Source: Gemmatimonadota bacterium
GTDB taxonomy: Bacteria > Gemmatimonadota > Gemmatimonadetes > Gemmatimonadales > Gemmatimonadaceae
Length of the DNA: 64,000 bases
NCBI GenBank assembly: GCA_028287305.1
Contig: JAQBPX010000032.1
Coordinates: forward strand, 207,445 to 271,444
Direction: 5' to 3'
Below the pieces are notes generated by a model, which worked only from the letters and a program-made list of their open reading frames with translations, ran no database searches and had not been told where the DNA came from. A program made the position numbers and the translations under genes. Below, in pieces: positions 1-11,200 of the stretch; the first letter of the stretch is position 1; each line of letters opens with the position of its first letter.

Positions 1-341
1 GGCTCGACAAGCTCTCCCACGATCCCGTGAATGCCGTCGCGATCGCTTCCGACCCGCTCTGCCACGACCGGGTGACGCCGCGCCTCGCGGCGTTCCTCCG
101 CGACGCCGGCGAGCAGGCGATCAGCGACGCGTCGCGCTGTCACGTGCCCACGCTGCTGCTCGTGTCGGGTGACGACATGCTCGTGGATCCGGAAGGCTCG
201 CGCCGCTTTCGCGAATCGCTCCCGCCGGGCGTCGGCAGCATGAAGGTGTATCCCACGCTCTGGCACGAGATCCTGAACGAGCTCCCCGCCGATCGCGACG
301 CGATCATGGCGACCATGATCGACTGGCTGGCCATCACATGA
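1..341 (+). CDS. Alpha/beta hydrolase, monoacylglycerol lipase-like (3' part)
   Basis: This is the C-terminal part of a gene that begins before the window; the frame is open from base 3. It reads as the end of a lysophospholipase or monoacylglycerol lipase type alpha/beta hydrolase. Visible are the strand with the catalytic acid (LLVSGDDMLVDPEG) and the late catalytic histidine (LWHEILNE). The nucleophile elbow is outside the window, so activity cannot be judged. Its stop codon overlaps the next start as ATGA, so the two genes are probably cotranscribed and translationally coupled. The family assignment rests on spacing and motif style only. Another alpha/beta hydrolase subfamily is possible. 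Confidence 0.75.
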   Translation, partial: LDKLSHDPVNAVAIASDPLCHDRVTPRLAAFLRDAGEQAISDASRCHVPTLLLVSGDDMLVDPEGSRRFRESLPPGVGSMKVYPTLWHEILNELPADRDAIMATMIDWLAIT

Positions 342-2383
342 CTCCGCAGGGACGCACTTCACCACTTCGCGCGGCCGCTGCCGCCGCCATGCGCGCCAAC
401 GGCTTCGAGCCGGAGTTCGCGCCCGACGTGATGCGGGAGGTGGGCGCGATCGCACTGCCCGACAGCGCCCACCTCACGAAGGGGACGCTCGACCTCCGTG
501 CGCTGCCGTGGTCATCGATCGACAATCGCGAATCGCGCGACCTCGACCAGATCGAGGCCTCGGAGCGCCTTCCCGACGGCGCGATCCTCGTGCGGATCGG
601 TGTGGCCGACGTGGAGTCACTCGTGCCGCTCGGCTCGCATGCGGACGTGCACGCAGCCGCGAATGCGACCTCCGTCTACACGGGCGTCGCGACGTTCCCG
701 ATGCTCCCGGAGCGGCTCTCCACCGACCTGACCTCGCTCAACGAGGCGGAGGATCGCCTGGCGGTCGTCATCGGGTTCGTGGTCGCGACGGACGGGGCGC
801 TGCGCGACGTGACGGTGAGTCGCGCGCTCGTGCGCAACACGGCGAAGCTCGTGTACGAGGACGTCGGCGCCTGGCTCGACGGCAAGGGCGCGATGCCGCG
901 CGCGATCGAGCGGCAGCCGGTGCTCCGCGAACAGCTCCTGATGCAGGACGAGGCAGCCCAGCGACTGCGCTCCGCGCGCAACCTGGCGGGCGCCCTCAAC
1001 TTCGAGAGCGTGGAGGCGTCGCCCGTGGTGGTGAACGGCAAGGTGATCGACCTTGCCATCGCGAAGCGCAATCGCGCGCGCGACCTGATCGAGGACTTCA
1101 TGGTGGCCGCGAATCGTGCGGTGGCGATGTTCCTCGTCGATCGCGGATCCGCCTCGCTGCGGCGCGTGGTGCGCGAGCCCAAGCGGTGGGATCGCATCGT
1201 GGCGCTGGCCGAGGAGATCGGCGACACGCTGCCGGATGCGCCGGACAACCGCGCGCTCGCGCAGTTCCTCGAGCGCCGCCGCGCCGCGGACCCGGCGCAC
1301 TTCGCGGACCTGTCGCTGTCGGTGGTGAAGCTGCTCGGTCCGGGCGTGTACGTGCTCGAGCGCCGGCTCGGCGACCGGAAGGGCGCTGGCCACTTCGGCC
1401 TCGCCGTCGCGGACTACGTGCACTCCACCGCGCCCAACCGCAGGTTCGCGGACCTCGTGACGCAGCGGATGTTGCGCGCGGCGGGAGAGGGCGGCGCTCC
1501 CCCCTACACCGACGACGAACTGATCGCCATCGCCGCGCGCTGCACCGAGCGCGGCGAGGCCGCGCGCAAGGTGGAGCGCACCATGCGCAAGGTGATCGGC
1601 GCCTCGATGCTGGCCGAGCGCGTGGGGGAGAGCTTCGCGGCGATCGTCACCGCGTCGTCGCCGAAGGGCGTGTACGCGCGCGTGCTCAGTCCGCCCGTGG
1701 AGGGGCGCGTGGTGCGGGGCGGTCGCGGGCTCGACGTGGGCGACACGGTGCGCCTCAAGCTGCTGGTGGCCGACGCCCAGAAGGGCTACATCGACTTCGC
1801 GCACGAGGGCGGGGAAGCGGATCGCAAGCGGGAGCGCAGTTCCCGCAAGAAGGCCGCGGCCGATCGCATGCACGCGCGGATCGGGGAGACCTTCGACGCG
1901 ACGGTCACCGGCGTCTCGGCCAGCGGCACGTACGTGCGCCTGGCTGACGGATCGGCCGAGGGGCGCGTGGTCCGTGGCTTCAAGTCACTGTCGGCGGGGA
2001 TGGTCGTGAAGGTGAAGCTCGTGGACACCGACAGCGTGCACGGCTTCATCGACTTCGAGCATGCAGCAGGCGTCGCGCCCGAGAAGGAGGCACGGCTGGC
2101 GCGCAAGCGCGCCGCCGCCCTGGCGCTGCAGGGCCGGGTGGGTGAGCACTTCCAGGCGGTGGTCACTGGCGTGTTCGCGGGCGCAACCTGGATTCGCATC
2201 GAGCCAGCGGACCCATCATCCGAGGTCATCGAGGGACGCCTGGTGCGCGGGCGGCGTGGGCTGGCGGTGGGCGATGCGATCGGCGCACTGCTGCTCACGG
2301 CCGATCCCGAGCGCGGGTTCATCGACTTCGCGCGCGAAGACGAGTTCGGCCTGCTCCATGACTCGGACTCGCCCTACAAGTGA
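338..2383 (+). CDS. RNase II-like (RNB domain) exoribonuclease with three S1-like repeats
   Basis: A 681-residue protein, probably a processive 3'-5' exoribonuclease of the RNase II/R family acting on RNA in the cytoplasm. The RNB core begins near residue 45. Its acidic metal-binding signature is seen as D62, D68 and D70 in SIDNRESRDLDQIE, with Gln71 where E. coli RNase II has its fourth Asp. The core continues to about residue 420, including the GHFGLAVADYVHSTAPNRRFADL stretch near the active site. The C-terminus holds three tandem S1-like modules starting near residues 428, 514 and 600, each with an EGR(V/L)VRG strand and ending in IDFA/IDFE. The usual N-terminal cold-shock domains are absent. 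The start overlaps the previous stop (ATGA). The RNB call is firm; the substrate is unknown. Confidence 0.85.
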   Translation: MTPQGRTSPLRAAAAAAMRANGFEPEFAPDVMREVGAIALPDSAHLTKGTLDLRALPWSSIDNRESRDLDQIEASERLPDGAILVRIGVADVESLVPLGSHADVHAAANATSVYTGVATFPMLPERLSTDLTSLNEAEDRLAVVIGFVVATDGALRDVTVSRALVRNTAKLVYEDVGAWLDGKGAMPRAIERQPVLREQLLMQDEAAQRLRSARNLAGALNFESVEASPVVVNGKVIDLAIAKRNRARDLIEDFMVAANRAVAMFLVDRGSASLRRVVREPKRWDRIVALAEEIGDTLPDAPDNRALAQFLERRRAADPAHFADLSLSVVKLLGPGVYVLERRLGDRKGAGHFGLAVADYVHSTAPNRRFADLVTQRMLRAAGEGGAPPYTDDELIAIAARCTERGEAARKVERTMRKVIGASMLAERVGESFAAIVTASSPKGVYARVLSPPVEGRVVRGGRGLDVGDTVRLKLLVADAQKGYIDFAHEGGEADRKRERSSRKKAAADRMHARIGETFDATVTGVSASGTYVRLADGSAEGRVVRGFKSLSAGMVVKVKLVDTDSVHGFIDFEHAAGVAPEKEARLARKRAAALALQGRVGEHFQAVVTGVFAGATWIRIEPADPSSEVIEGRLVRGRRGLAVGDAIGALLLTADPERGFIDFAREDEFGLLHDSDSPYK

Positions 2384-2396
2384 CGCGCGGGACGTC

Positions 2397-3095
2397 CTAC
2401 GCGCGCTGTAGCGTGGTCGAGCGCTCCCGCGTGAGCGTCCGCACGCGCTCATAGACCACTGCGCTCATCGCGGCCACCAGCGTGCCCACGCTCCAGCCGC
2501 CGATCACGTCGGTGGCCCAGTGCACGTCCAGGTACACCCGGCTCGTGCCGATGAGCGCCGGGGGGACGATCGCGAGGGCGGCAGCGACTTCCTTCGGGAT
2601 CATCTCCTCGCGCCAGAGCACGTAGGCGAGCGTGCCGAAGACCGCTGCACTCGTGGCGGAATGGCCGCTGGGAAAGGAGTAGTGTGCCACCTTGCGACGC
2701 GTCGCGCCCTCGGGGCGCTGCCGCCGGAACAGTTGCTTGACCAGGCTGAACACCGACAGCGCGACCGCCGGCGCGAGCATCACCGCCCCGGCGATCGGCA
2801 GGTTGCGCTGCTTCCGGAGCCAGATGCCGATCACCACGCTCATCGGGATCACCACCGAGGGCCCGCCCGAGTTCGTGACGAACAGGAAGAAGCGCTCGCC
2901 GAGCGCGGTCTGGCGCGCGAGGAACCAGGCGCGAATGGGCTCGTCGAACGGCGCCGTCTCCTTCGAGAACACGTCCTCTCCCACCTTGAGGCAGCCCGCG
3001 AGTGCGGCAGTCGAAAGTGTCGCGAGCAGGATGACGTGCGACTGCAGTCCCTCGGGCTTGCGACGGATGCGGGGCGCGCGAGCGGCCACGCTCAT
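2397..3095 (-). CDS. PAP2 family phosphatase, membrane protein
   Basis: A 232-residue integral membrane phosphatase of the PAP2 (phosphatidic acid phosphatase type 2) superfamily. All three signature motifs are present in order: KQLFRRQRP (K-x6-RP), FPSGHSATSAA (PSGH) and SRVYLDVHWATD (SR-x5-H-x3-D). Hydrophobic segments flank them, as expected for a protein that dephosphorylates lipid phosphates such as phosphatidate or undecaprenyl pyrophosphate at the membrane. The true substrate cannot be read from the sequence. It converges with the RNase II-like gene across 13 bases and is followed upstream by a second, different PAP2 gene in the same orientation, separated by 15 bases. The two may form a short operon. 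Confidence 0.88.
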   Translation of the reverse strand: MSVAARAPRIRRKPEGLQSHVILLATLSTAALAGCLKVGEDVFSKETAPFDEPIRAWFLARQTALGERFFLFVTNSGGPSVVIPMSVVIGIWLRKQRNLPIAGAVMLAPAVALSVFSLVKQLFRRQRPEGATRRKVAHYSFPSGHSATSAAVFGTLAYVLWREEMIPKEVAAALAIVPPALIGTSRVYLDVHWATDVIGGWSVGTLVAAMSAVVYERVRTLTRERSTTLQRA

Positions 3096-3110
3096 GCGCT
3101 CATCCGCACG

Positions 3111-3956
3111 TCAGCGAACCTGGAAGGACCACGCCATCACGCCGCCCCCCTGCGCATTCGGCATCACGCTGGTGCTGAGGAGGATGCGGTCCACGAAGTT
3201 GTCCGGGTGCGCATGCGAGTAGCGAACCACCTTCAACCCGCTGAACGTGCCGATGCCGGCGCCGAGCGCCACGTCACTGGCCCAGTGCCGGTTGTGATAC
3301 ATGCGGGACAGCCCCACGAGGGCGGCGCCGCCGTAGAGCACGGGCGCCACGATGTTCGTGTGTCCGGGCCAGATGCGGCGCGCCTCGCTGGTCACGGACG
3401 ACGCCACCGCGAACGCGACAGTCGTATGACCGGAGGGGAATGAAGCCCGGTCAGTGCCGGAGAAGCCCCCGCCGAACTTGAAGTCGCGAGGGTTGGTGTC
3501 ATTGCTCACGTAGGGGCGCGCGCGACCGAGCGCGCCCTTGAGGATGCCCGTGATCCCCGTGGCGAGGATGGCCGCCTCGGTGCCGTGCCAGCCCAGGTCC
3601 GCGACGTCCGGATGGTGCGCGAGCTTGCCGTACGCGTACAGTGCGGGGCCAATGATGTACGCACCCGGCGACGCGATCAGCTCGACACCGGTGGCGGTAT
3701 GGTCGAAGAACTTGTTGGCCTTCGAGTTCTCGTTCTGCAGGCGTCGTGCGATCGACTTGTCCGCGGGAAACATCGCGAAGGTGAGCCCCACGAATCCTCC
3801 CGCCAGCGCAAGATCCTTCATGGTGAAGAGCGTCTGGTTCTTCCGCGTGGTGTCGGTGGCGACCGGTGCCTGCGCGGCAAGCGAGAGCATGGGCAGGATG
3901 CCGACGATCAACTGCATCGCGGCGCGACGGGCATGAGATGTCGTGAGAGGGCGCAT
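3111..3956 (-). CDS. PAP2 family phosphatase with signal peptide
   Basis: A 281-residue protein with the PAP2 motifs LKGALGRARP, SFPSGHTTVAF and SRMYHNRHWASD. Unlike its neighbour it starts with a cleavable-looking signal sequence (ARRAAMQLIVGILPMLSLAAQA), so it is probably exported to the periplasm or outer membrane, as acid phosphatase-like PAP2 proteins are. The frame is open further upstream to 4064, but the signal peptide supports a start at 3956 or at the internal Met at 3917. There is no clear ribosome-binding site. The gene sits 15 bases upstream of the other PAP2 gene and diverges from the lipoprotein gene at 4111. Its substrate is unknown. Confidence 0.83.
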   Translation of the reverse strand: MRPLTTSHARRAAMQLIVGILPMLSLAAQAPVATDTTRKNQTLFTMKDLALAGGFVGLTFAMFPADKSIARRLQNENSKANKFFDHTATGVELIASPGAYIIGPALYAYGKLAHHPDVADLGWHGTEAAILATGITGILKGALGRARPYVSNDTNPRDFKFGGGFSGTDRASFPSGHTTVAFAVASSVTSEARRIWPGHTNIVAPVLYGGAALVGLSRMYHNRHWASDVALGAGIGTFSGLKVVRYSHAHPDNFVDRILLSTSVMPNAQGGGVMAWSFQVR

Positions 3957-4110
3957 GCGGCGAGGACTTGCACGATTCGCGCTCACGCATGACCCTGTTA
4001 TCCCCCTGTCAGCAACGCTTGCGAGCTGTACCATTCGCAAGGCCGAGTTCGCTTCGCGCCGCAACTATTGACTGTAGGGAACGACTCGCGGAAGTGCTAG
4101 CGTGTAATCC

Positions 4111-5274
4111 ATGATCACTCTCGCGCCCCGCTCCAGTGCCTCCCTCGTCCTGGCGCTCGCCGTTCTTGCCGCATGTGGCAGCGCCAGCACCGACAGCACG
4201 ACCACCAGGCCCAAGGTCACGTCGGTCACCGGCACCATGAGCTTCGTGCTGGCCGGCAGCGCGACCGGGGCGGCGGCGCAGGTGGTGCCGCGAGCGACGC
4301 AGTCGCTCGCGGCGAATGACGAGTACATCGTGAGCCCGTCGAAGGCGAAGATCACCTTCACCTCCGTGGACTTTCGCGGGAAGAGCGGCGAGACGCTCGC
4401 GAGCTCCGCATTCAGTGGCTGCGCCGTGACCTATGACCGCGCGCTGAGCACCGGCGCGACGCTGCTCGACTGTCCCTTCACCGTGCCGGTGGGCGACATC
4501 TACCAGGTGGCTGTCTACTTCGACAAGGCCATGCAGCTGCTGGTGAGCGATCCGGTCGCCGGCATCTATACCAGCCCGGGCTCCGCGACCGGCTTCGTGA
4601 CGTCGGCGCCCGCCGGCGGTGCCAACTACGTGCCGTACACGGTGTTGATCGGCACGGGCACGTCGCGCGCGACTCCGATCGTCTTCACCGCGCCGATCAC
4701 GGTGACCGAAACGTCGTCGCCGAAGCTGTACATCACCACCGACATGCTGCACACCGTGCAGTTGAAGGTGGACGCAGGCGGCACCACGCTGAGCCCGAAC
4801 GTCACCAGCGATCCGGTGGCGCTCTTCGGCGGACCCACGAAGGGCACCTCCAGCTACTACAGCAACGCCAACACCACGGCGTCGTACAAGGTCGGGAGCG
4901 TGAACGACTATCGATCGCTGAGGATCTACTACGACCAGGCCGGGGCGCCGCTGTTCGTGATGTCGCCCAGCACCTGCGGCATCGAGGGGGGCAAGGCGGC
5001 GTGGGCCTCACCGGTAGTCAACGACGTGGGTGGCTGGCTCGGGCGTGACGCGAGCGGCGTGCTGGCATGGGCGCTCCCGACCGGCGCGGTATTCTCCACG
5101 TACTCGGCGTTCTACACGATGCAGGAGCAGACGGTCATCGGCCAGTCCACGGTGCTGCGTTGCAAGGCAACGGCCACTCCACCGGCACCCGCAGACGGAA
5201 AGACCTACGCGTCCGGCGCACCGGCGATGCCCGCACCGGACAAGACCACCACGCTCGTGCTCGTGGCCAGGTAG
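4111..5274 (+). CDS. Lipoprotein of unknown function
   Basis: A 387-residue protein with a type II signal peptide ending in the lipobox LAVLAAC (Cys22), so it is predicted to be a lipid-anchored envelope protein. The mature part is rich in Thr, Ser, Ala and Val and looks beta-rich. It contains several short FTAP/ITVT-type strands and Cys residues at about 110, 127, 289 and 352. I do not recognise a family. It diverges from the PAP2 gene and ends two bases before the stop codon of the convergent glucan synthase gene, with no room for a separate terminator. Comparable Thr/Ala-rich DUF4382-like lipoproteins are common in soil bacteria, but I cannot assign it. Confidence 0.7.
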   Translation: MITLAPRSSASLVLALAVLAACGSASTDSTTTRPKVTSVTGTMSFVLAGSATGAAAQVVPRATQSLAANDEYIVSPSKAKITFTSVDFRGKSGETLASSAFSGCAVTYDRALSTGATLLDCPFTVPVGDIYQVAVYFDKAMQLLVSDPVAGIYTSPGSATGFVTSAPAGGANYVPYTVLIGTGTSRATPIVFTAPITVTETSSPKLYITTDMLHTVQLKVDAGGTTLSPNVTSDPVALFGGPTKGTSSYYSNANTTASYKVGSVNDYRSLRIYYDQAGAPLFVMSPSTCGIEGGKAAWASPVVNDVGGWLGRDASGVLAWALPTGAVFSTYSAFYTMQEQTVIGQSTVLRCKATATPPAPADGKTYASGAPAMPAPDKTTTLVLVAR

Positions 5275-5275
5275 C

Positions 5276-8200
5276 CTACCCCAGCGTCACGATGACTTCG
5301 CGACGCTTCCCGTCATCCACCAGCGCAATGCTCCCATCCGCAGCAGCCACTCCATCCACGAGCACCTCGCGCACTCCGCGTGAAACGCCCGCCGGGTTCT
5401 TCACCGCGATCGCATACACGCTCTTGCCCACGCGATAGTCGATCGAGAACTCCTTCCATGCCCTCGGAATGCATGGGTCGAGTCGCAGGCGGTCACCGCG
5501 CTTGTCGAAGCCCAGCACGCCCTCCAGCGCCACGCGATAGCTCCAGCTGGCCGAGCCGGTATACCACGTCCAGCCGCCGCGCCCCTCCTGGCCCGCCACC
5601 GCGTACACGTCCGCCGCGATCACGTACGGCTCGACCTTGTACCGCTCCACATCCTCGGCCGTTCGCGAATGGGAGAACGGATTGAGCATGCTCACCAGCT
5701 CGCCGGCGCGATCGCCATCGCCAAGCCGGATGGTCGCGAGCGCCGTCCAGAGGGCGGCATGGGTGTACTGCGCCCCATTCTCGCGCACGCCGGGCAGGTA
5801 GCCCTTGATGTAACCAGGGTCGTGCGTGGTCTTGTCGAAGGGCGGCGTGAGCAGCATGAGGATGCGCGCGTCGTCGAGAATGAGCCGCTCGTTCACGCTC
5901 GCCATTGCCTGCCGCGAGCGCGCCGGATCGCCGGCGCCCGAGAGCACGGACCAGCTCTGCGCGAGCGCGTCGATCTGGCACTCCTCGCTCGACGCCGAGC
6001 CGAGCGGAGCCCCATCATCGAAGTAGGCGCGACGATACCACTTGCCGTCCCAGCTCGTGCCCTCGATGGCCGCGACGTACGCGTCGGCGCGCTCCCGACA
6101 GCGCGTGGCGGTCTCGACATCCCGTCGCGCCTCCGCGTGCTCCGCGAAGCGACGAAGGGTTGCGCAGAGGAACCATGCGAGCCACACGCTCTCGCCCTTG
6201 CCGTCCACGCCCACGCGATTCATTCCGTCATTCCAGTCGCCCGCGCCCATCAACGGCAGCCCATGCGCGCCCACCGTGCACGCATGCTCGAGCGCGCGCA
6301 CGCAATGCTGGTAGAGCGTGCCCTTCTCCTCGCTCACCCTCGGCTGGTCGTAGGTCTCCTGTTCCCCCGGGGAGAGCACGCGCATCTCGAGGAAGGGAAC
6401 GACCTCGTCCCAGATTGCCGTGTCGCCGGAGATGTTGACGTAGTGCTCCGCGACGTACGGCAGCCATGCCAGGTCGTCGGAGAAGCGCGTGCGCACGCCG
6501 CGCCCCGACGGCTCGTGCCACCAGTGCTGCACGTCGCCCTCGCGGAACTGTCGCGACGCCGCGCGCAGGATGTGCTCGCGGGCGATGGACGGTTCCGCAT
6601 GCACGAAGGCCATCGTGTCCTGCAGCTGGTCGCGGAAGCCGTACGCGCCGCCGGACTGGTACAATGCCGACCGGCCCCACATGCGGCATGAGAGTGCCTG
6701 GTACAGCGACCATCGATTGAACAGCGCGTCGAACTCGGCGTCCGGCGTGCGCGCGGTGATCACGGACAGTCGCGCGTCCCAGGCGTTCGTGGCGCTGGCG
6801 ATGGAGGCGCTGGCCTGGGCAGGCGCACCGTGCAGGCCAATCAGCCGACGCACGGCATCATCACCCACGGCGGCACCCAGCAGCACCACGACCTCACGCA
6901 CCTCGCCCGGGGCAAGCGTGATGCTCGTGCGCAGCGCGGCGCACGGGTCGAACCCCGCTCCAGCTTCGCCGGAGAGCGGCTCCGGGCCGAGCGCCGCCGG
7001 GGCGATGAGGTCTCCGTTGCGCCCGATGAAGTGGTCGCGACGCGCGGTGAAGCTCTCCACGGGCTCGCTGATCCACGAGAAGCCTACATGCCCGCCGAAG
7101 TCCGCCCCGTAGAAGTTCTGTGCGAGGATCGCGCCGGTCGCGTCGTCGTGCCTGGTGTGCAGGTGATGGCGCGTCTGCTCGCGATCGGCGCCGAGCGCCC
7201 ACTCCACGTAGCTGGTGAGCGAGAGCGTGCGCTCGACCGTCCCGGTGTTCGTGATCCGCAGCGTGGTGATCTTGACCGGGTCGCTCGGCGGCACGGCCAT
7301 GCTGAGCAGCGTGGCGATGCCGTCGCGCTCATGCGCAAAGGTCGTGATGCCAGGAGCGTGCGTCACGTCGTAGCCGGGGGCATCGCGCGCGTCGCCAACC
7401 GCCGCGGCCGGACCTGGCGTGGGGGTCCATGTACTGCCCGTCGCGACATCCTGCAGGTACAGCACCTCGCCCGCGGGGTCGGATACGGGATCGTTGAACC
7501 AGGGGGTGAGCCGGAAGAAGTAGCTGTTCTCCGCCCACGCGAATCCGCCACCGCGCTCCGTGACGCAGAAGCCGGCGACCGGGTTCGCGATCACGTTCGC
7601 CCATGGGGCAGGCGGCACGCGCCCACCAGCGACAGCAATCGAGTAATCGTTCTTCGCCGTGAGCGAACCGTAGCCGTTGGCGTGCACCGACTCCGCGGCG
7701 GGCGTGCCGCGCGCGATGGAAGTCAGTGCCGGCGTGGACGGCGCGCGCGGCGCCGCGGGGCGCTGCGCGGTATGCTCCTCGAAGTCCTGGATGTTGGCGG
7801 CCACGATACCGCCGAGCCCAACGCCATCACAGATGATGTGGACGCGAGCCACGGCGCGCAGCTGCGCGATGTCCTCGGGAGAGATGACGTCGGCGCGACG
7901 AATGAAGACGCCGCCGGGCTGCTCGAGTGCCGCACCCTCGCTCGATGCCATCGCCATCGCCACGAGCTGGTCGTGCAGCTCCTGCGCGTACGAGTGCGGC
8001 TTGGCGTTGAGGATCACCAGGTCCGACCGGATGCCCTTCGTGCGCCAGTAGCGGTGCGCCAGCAGCAACTGCCGGATGCTGGGGATTCCCGCCGGCGTGC
8101 GAATGGTGGCGAGCACGATCGGCAGGTCGCCCGAGATGCCCTGAGACCAGAGGTCGGACTGGGCGCGCTTCACCAGCGCGCGCTCGGCCTCGGGGGCTCG

Positions 8201-11200
8201 GAGCGCCTCGTGCGGGAAGAGCAGGGCGCCCGCAAGCTCCTGGTAGAGCGCGACATCCTCGGCGGCGACGTCCAGGTCGCGGAGCTCCACCTCCGCCTCC
8301 GTGCGCGCGATACGCATCGCGCGCTCGGCCGAGGCCACGTCGCAATAGCGGTCGCCAAGCTCGATGGCGGCGGCGCGCGTCGGCGCCACGGCGGTGGTGA
8401 ATGCAACAATGGCCGAGCGTCCGGCCTCGATGCGGACCTTCACGCGAAGCGCGACGATGGGATCGAGCACCGCTCCTACGGTACCCGAGAGCTCCACGCC
8501 GTCATCGAGCGCGTGCGGCGCGCGACTGGTGCGCCCGCGTCCGATGAAGCGGGCGCGGTCGGTCTCGCAACCCACGTCTCCAACTCGCTCGGCGCCAGTC
8601 GCGACCACGTGCGCGCACCACGCGCGCGCCTCGGTGCTGGCGCGCGGCCTCCGGCTGGCCAGCAGGGTGTTGCCCTTTACCCATTCCGTCTCGATGAAGA
8701 GCTTCTGGAACGACTGATGCGCGCGGTCCGCATCGGGCGACGTGAGCACCACCTCGCCGTAGCTCGTGAGCTCGATCTCGCGCGCCACGCTCGAGCGATT
8801 GACGAGCGTCACCCGGCGCACCTCGGCCTGCTCGCTGGCGATGACGACGACTTCCGTGCGGGTTTCCACGGCACCGTCGCGGCGCGAGTACACCACGCGG
8901 TCGGTGGCGAAGGTGACCTGGTAGGAGCTGCCTTCCGCACGCACTGGCTGGTAGCCTGCGGACCACACGGTGCCCGCGGTGAGGTCCTTGATGTAGATCC
9001 ACTGCCCGGTGTCGTCGCGCGTGCCGTCGGCGCGCCAGCGCAGCACGTCGATGCCGTGCGCACGGCTGCGCCCGGAGCCCGCATTCGTGAGGAGCACGCT
9101 GTAGGCGTTGCCGCCGAGCAGCGCGACGTGCGGCTCCGGGGTATTGGGGGTGTCCACCTCGTGCACGGAAATCTGCGCGCGCGTGGAGGCCGGCACTTCC
9201 TCGGGGATGTCGGATTGCGCGGGGCGCGGCACGTAGTGGCGGGGCACTCGCTCGTCGAGCAGCAGGGCGGCCGCGCGCACCGCGGCGTCGGCCATGAAGC
9301 GCCTCTGCCAGGTGCCGTCGCTCTCGCCGGGATCGCGGCTGAGCGCATTGTCCAGCGCCACGAGCGTCATGCCCACGTGATGCGCCATGTAGTTGCGCAC
9401 GACGCTCACGGCCTTGCCGGGCTCCACGCGGGTGTAGTCGAGCGCGTCGTAGAAGCCGTAGGCGCCAAGGGCACCCTGGTGCTCGAGCTCCGCGAAGTTG
9501 CGCATGGCGGACTGCGGGTCCACGGTGCTGGCGAGTGCCGTGGCGTACGGCGCCACGACGAGCTCACTGGCGAGCCCGCGCTTGAGGCCGAGGTCGGGCA
9601 CGCCGAACGCCCGATACTGGTACGTATCGTGGCGGTCGCGCACGTTGTAGGCCGACTCGGAGATGCCCCACGGCACCCCCCGCGCGCGACCGTACGCCAC
9701 CTGCCGCTGCACCGCGGCCTGGCAGGTCTGGTCGAGCAGCGAGAAGGGGCGTGCCGGCATCACGAGGAGCGGCATGAGGTACTCGAACATGCTGCCGCTC
9801 CAGGACACGAGCGCCGTGGCTCCGTCGGAGACGGTGAGCGACCGACTGAGGCGGAACCAGTGCTCCGCGCTCGCGTCGCCCTTGGCGATCGCGATGAAGC
9901 TCGCGAGCCGGGCCTCGGAGGCGAGCAGGTCGTAGGACGATTCGTCCAGGCGACCGGAGCGCGCATCGTAGCCAATCGCGAAGAGCCGGCGCTTCGGCTC
10001 GTACAGCAACCGGAAGTCCATGGCCATCGCGAAGGTCCGCGCGCGCTGCGCCACTGCGTCGAGGCGCGCCACCAGCGCCGCTGCGTTGGGGGAGTGCGAC
10101 GCGACCTCGCGCAGCGAGCATCGGGCTTCCTCCTCGGCGTCGAGCTGGAGGTGCGCGAGCTCCTCGGCTGCGGCGTCGAGTCGCTGGCGCGCCCACACTG
10201 CGGTTGCCGCCTCCTCGGCCGACCGCTCACCCGGGCCTGCGCGGCGGCGGACCTCGAGCACGGCGGACTGGTACGCCACGATGCGCTCACCCACCCAGGG
10301 CACGTTGCTATTTACGGGCGTGCCTCGCGCGGGTCGCGACACGCCCACGGTATCGAGCACCGTCCATGTGCGGTCGTCGTCGAGGGGATCGTCGGCGATG
10401 GCCAGGCACCCCTGTGCAAGCGCCAGGAGGTGGCCGGCAAGGTTGCCCGAGTCCACCGTGGAGACGTATGGGGGGTCGAGCACGCGCAACTCGTCGAGCG
10501 CATACCAGTTGTAGAAGTGCCCCTGCAGGCGCGGCATGCGGTCCATGGCGTCGAGCGCGCGCTCCAGGCGGCCAAGCATCTCCCCGCGCGAGAGGAAGCC
10601 GAGGTCCCATGCGGACATCGTCGCGAGCAGCTGCAACCCGATGTTCGTGGGCGAGGTGCGCTGCGCGATGATGGGCTCGGGAGTCTCCTGGAAGTTGTCG
10701 GCGACGAGCCCCTGCGATTCTGCCGTCACGAACCGGTCGAAGTAGCGCCAGTGCCGGAGCGCATAGCGGAGCACGGCGGCGCGCTGCTCGGGCCGCAACT
10801 CGTGCGTGCGGCGCACCAGCGGCGCGCTGAGCACGATGGCCACTTCGGGCGCGAGCAGCCATGCGAGCGCAATCAGCGCGAACGCCCCCGCGCCCGGCAG
10901 CGTGACGGCGCGGCCGGCGTGTGCGGTGGTGTACCACGAGACGACTGCGAGGATCGCCAGGCCCAGCAGCACGCCCTCCCACATGCGCTGCCACACGGAA
11001 CCGCGACTGTGCCCGGTGGTGCCCTCCGCCTGTGAGGCGGTCTGCCATTCCAGCATCCGCCTGCGGCCCCGCAGCAGTCGCGCGATCGTGCGCCCCGCGG
11101 CGTCGGCGACGAGCAGCACCTGGTCGGGGAGGAACACCACCGAGAGCGCGAACTGCAGCGCTGCGCGTGAGGCATCGTGGCCGAGCGCGGTGTAGTACGC

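Noticed and set aside
508..1947. Long open frames in other frames over the RNase II-like gene (also 617-1873 on the minus strand)
   Set aside because: Arg/Ala/Gly-rich translation without motifs, while the frame 338-2383 shows a clear RNB domain.
2520..3443. Open frame antisense to the two PAP2 genes
   Set aside because: Both PAP2 genes carry full motif sets; the antisense product is His/Arg-rich and featureless.
4066..4076. TATTGACTGTA resembling the PadR dyads, upstream of the lipoprotein gene
   Set aside because: It has only one good half and no partner. TTGACT has no matching -10 at proper spacing, so I do not call an operator or promoter.
6830..11035. A 1401-codon open frame antisense to the glucan synthase gene
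   Set aside because: It is Arg/His/Ala-rich with no domain, lies wholly inside a well-supported gene, and is the expected consequence of GC-rich codon use on the opposite strand.
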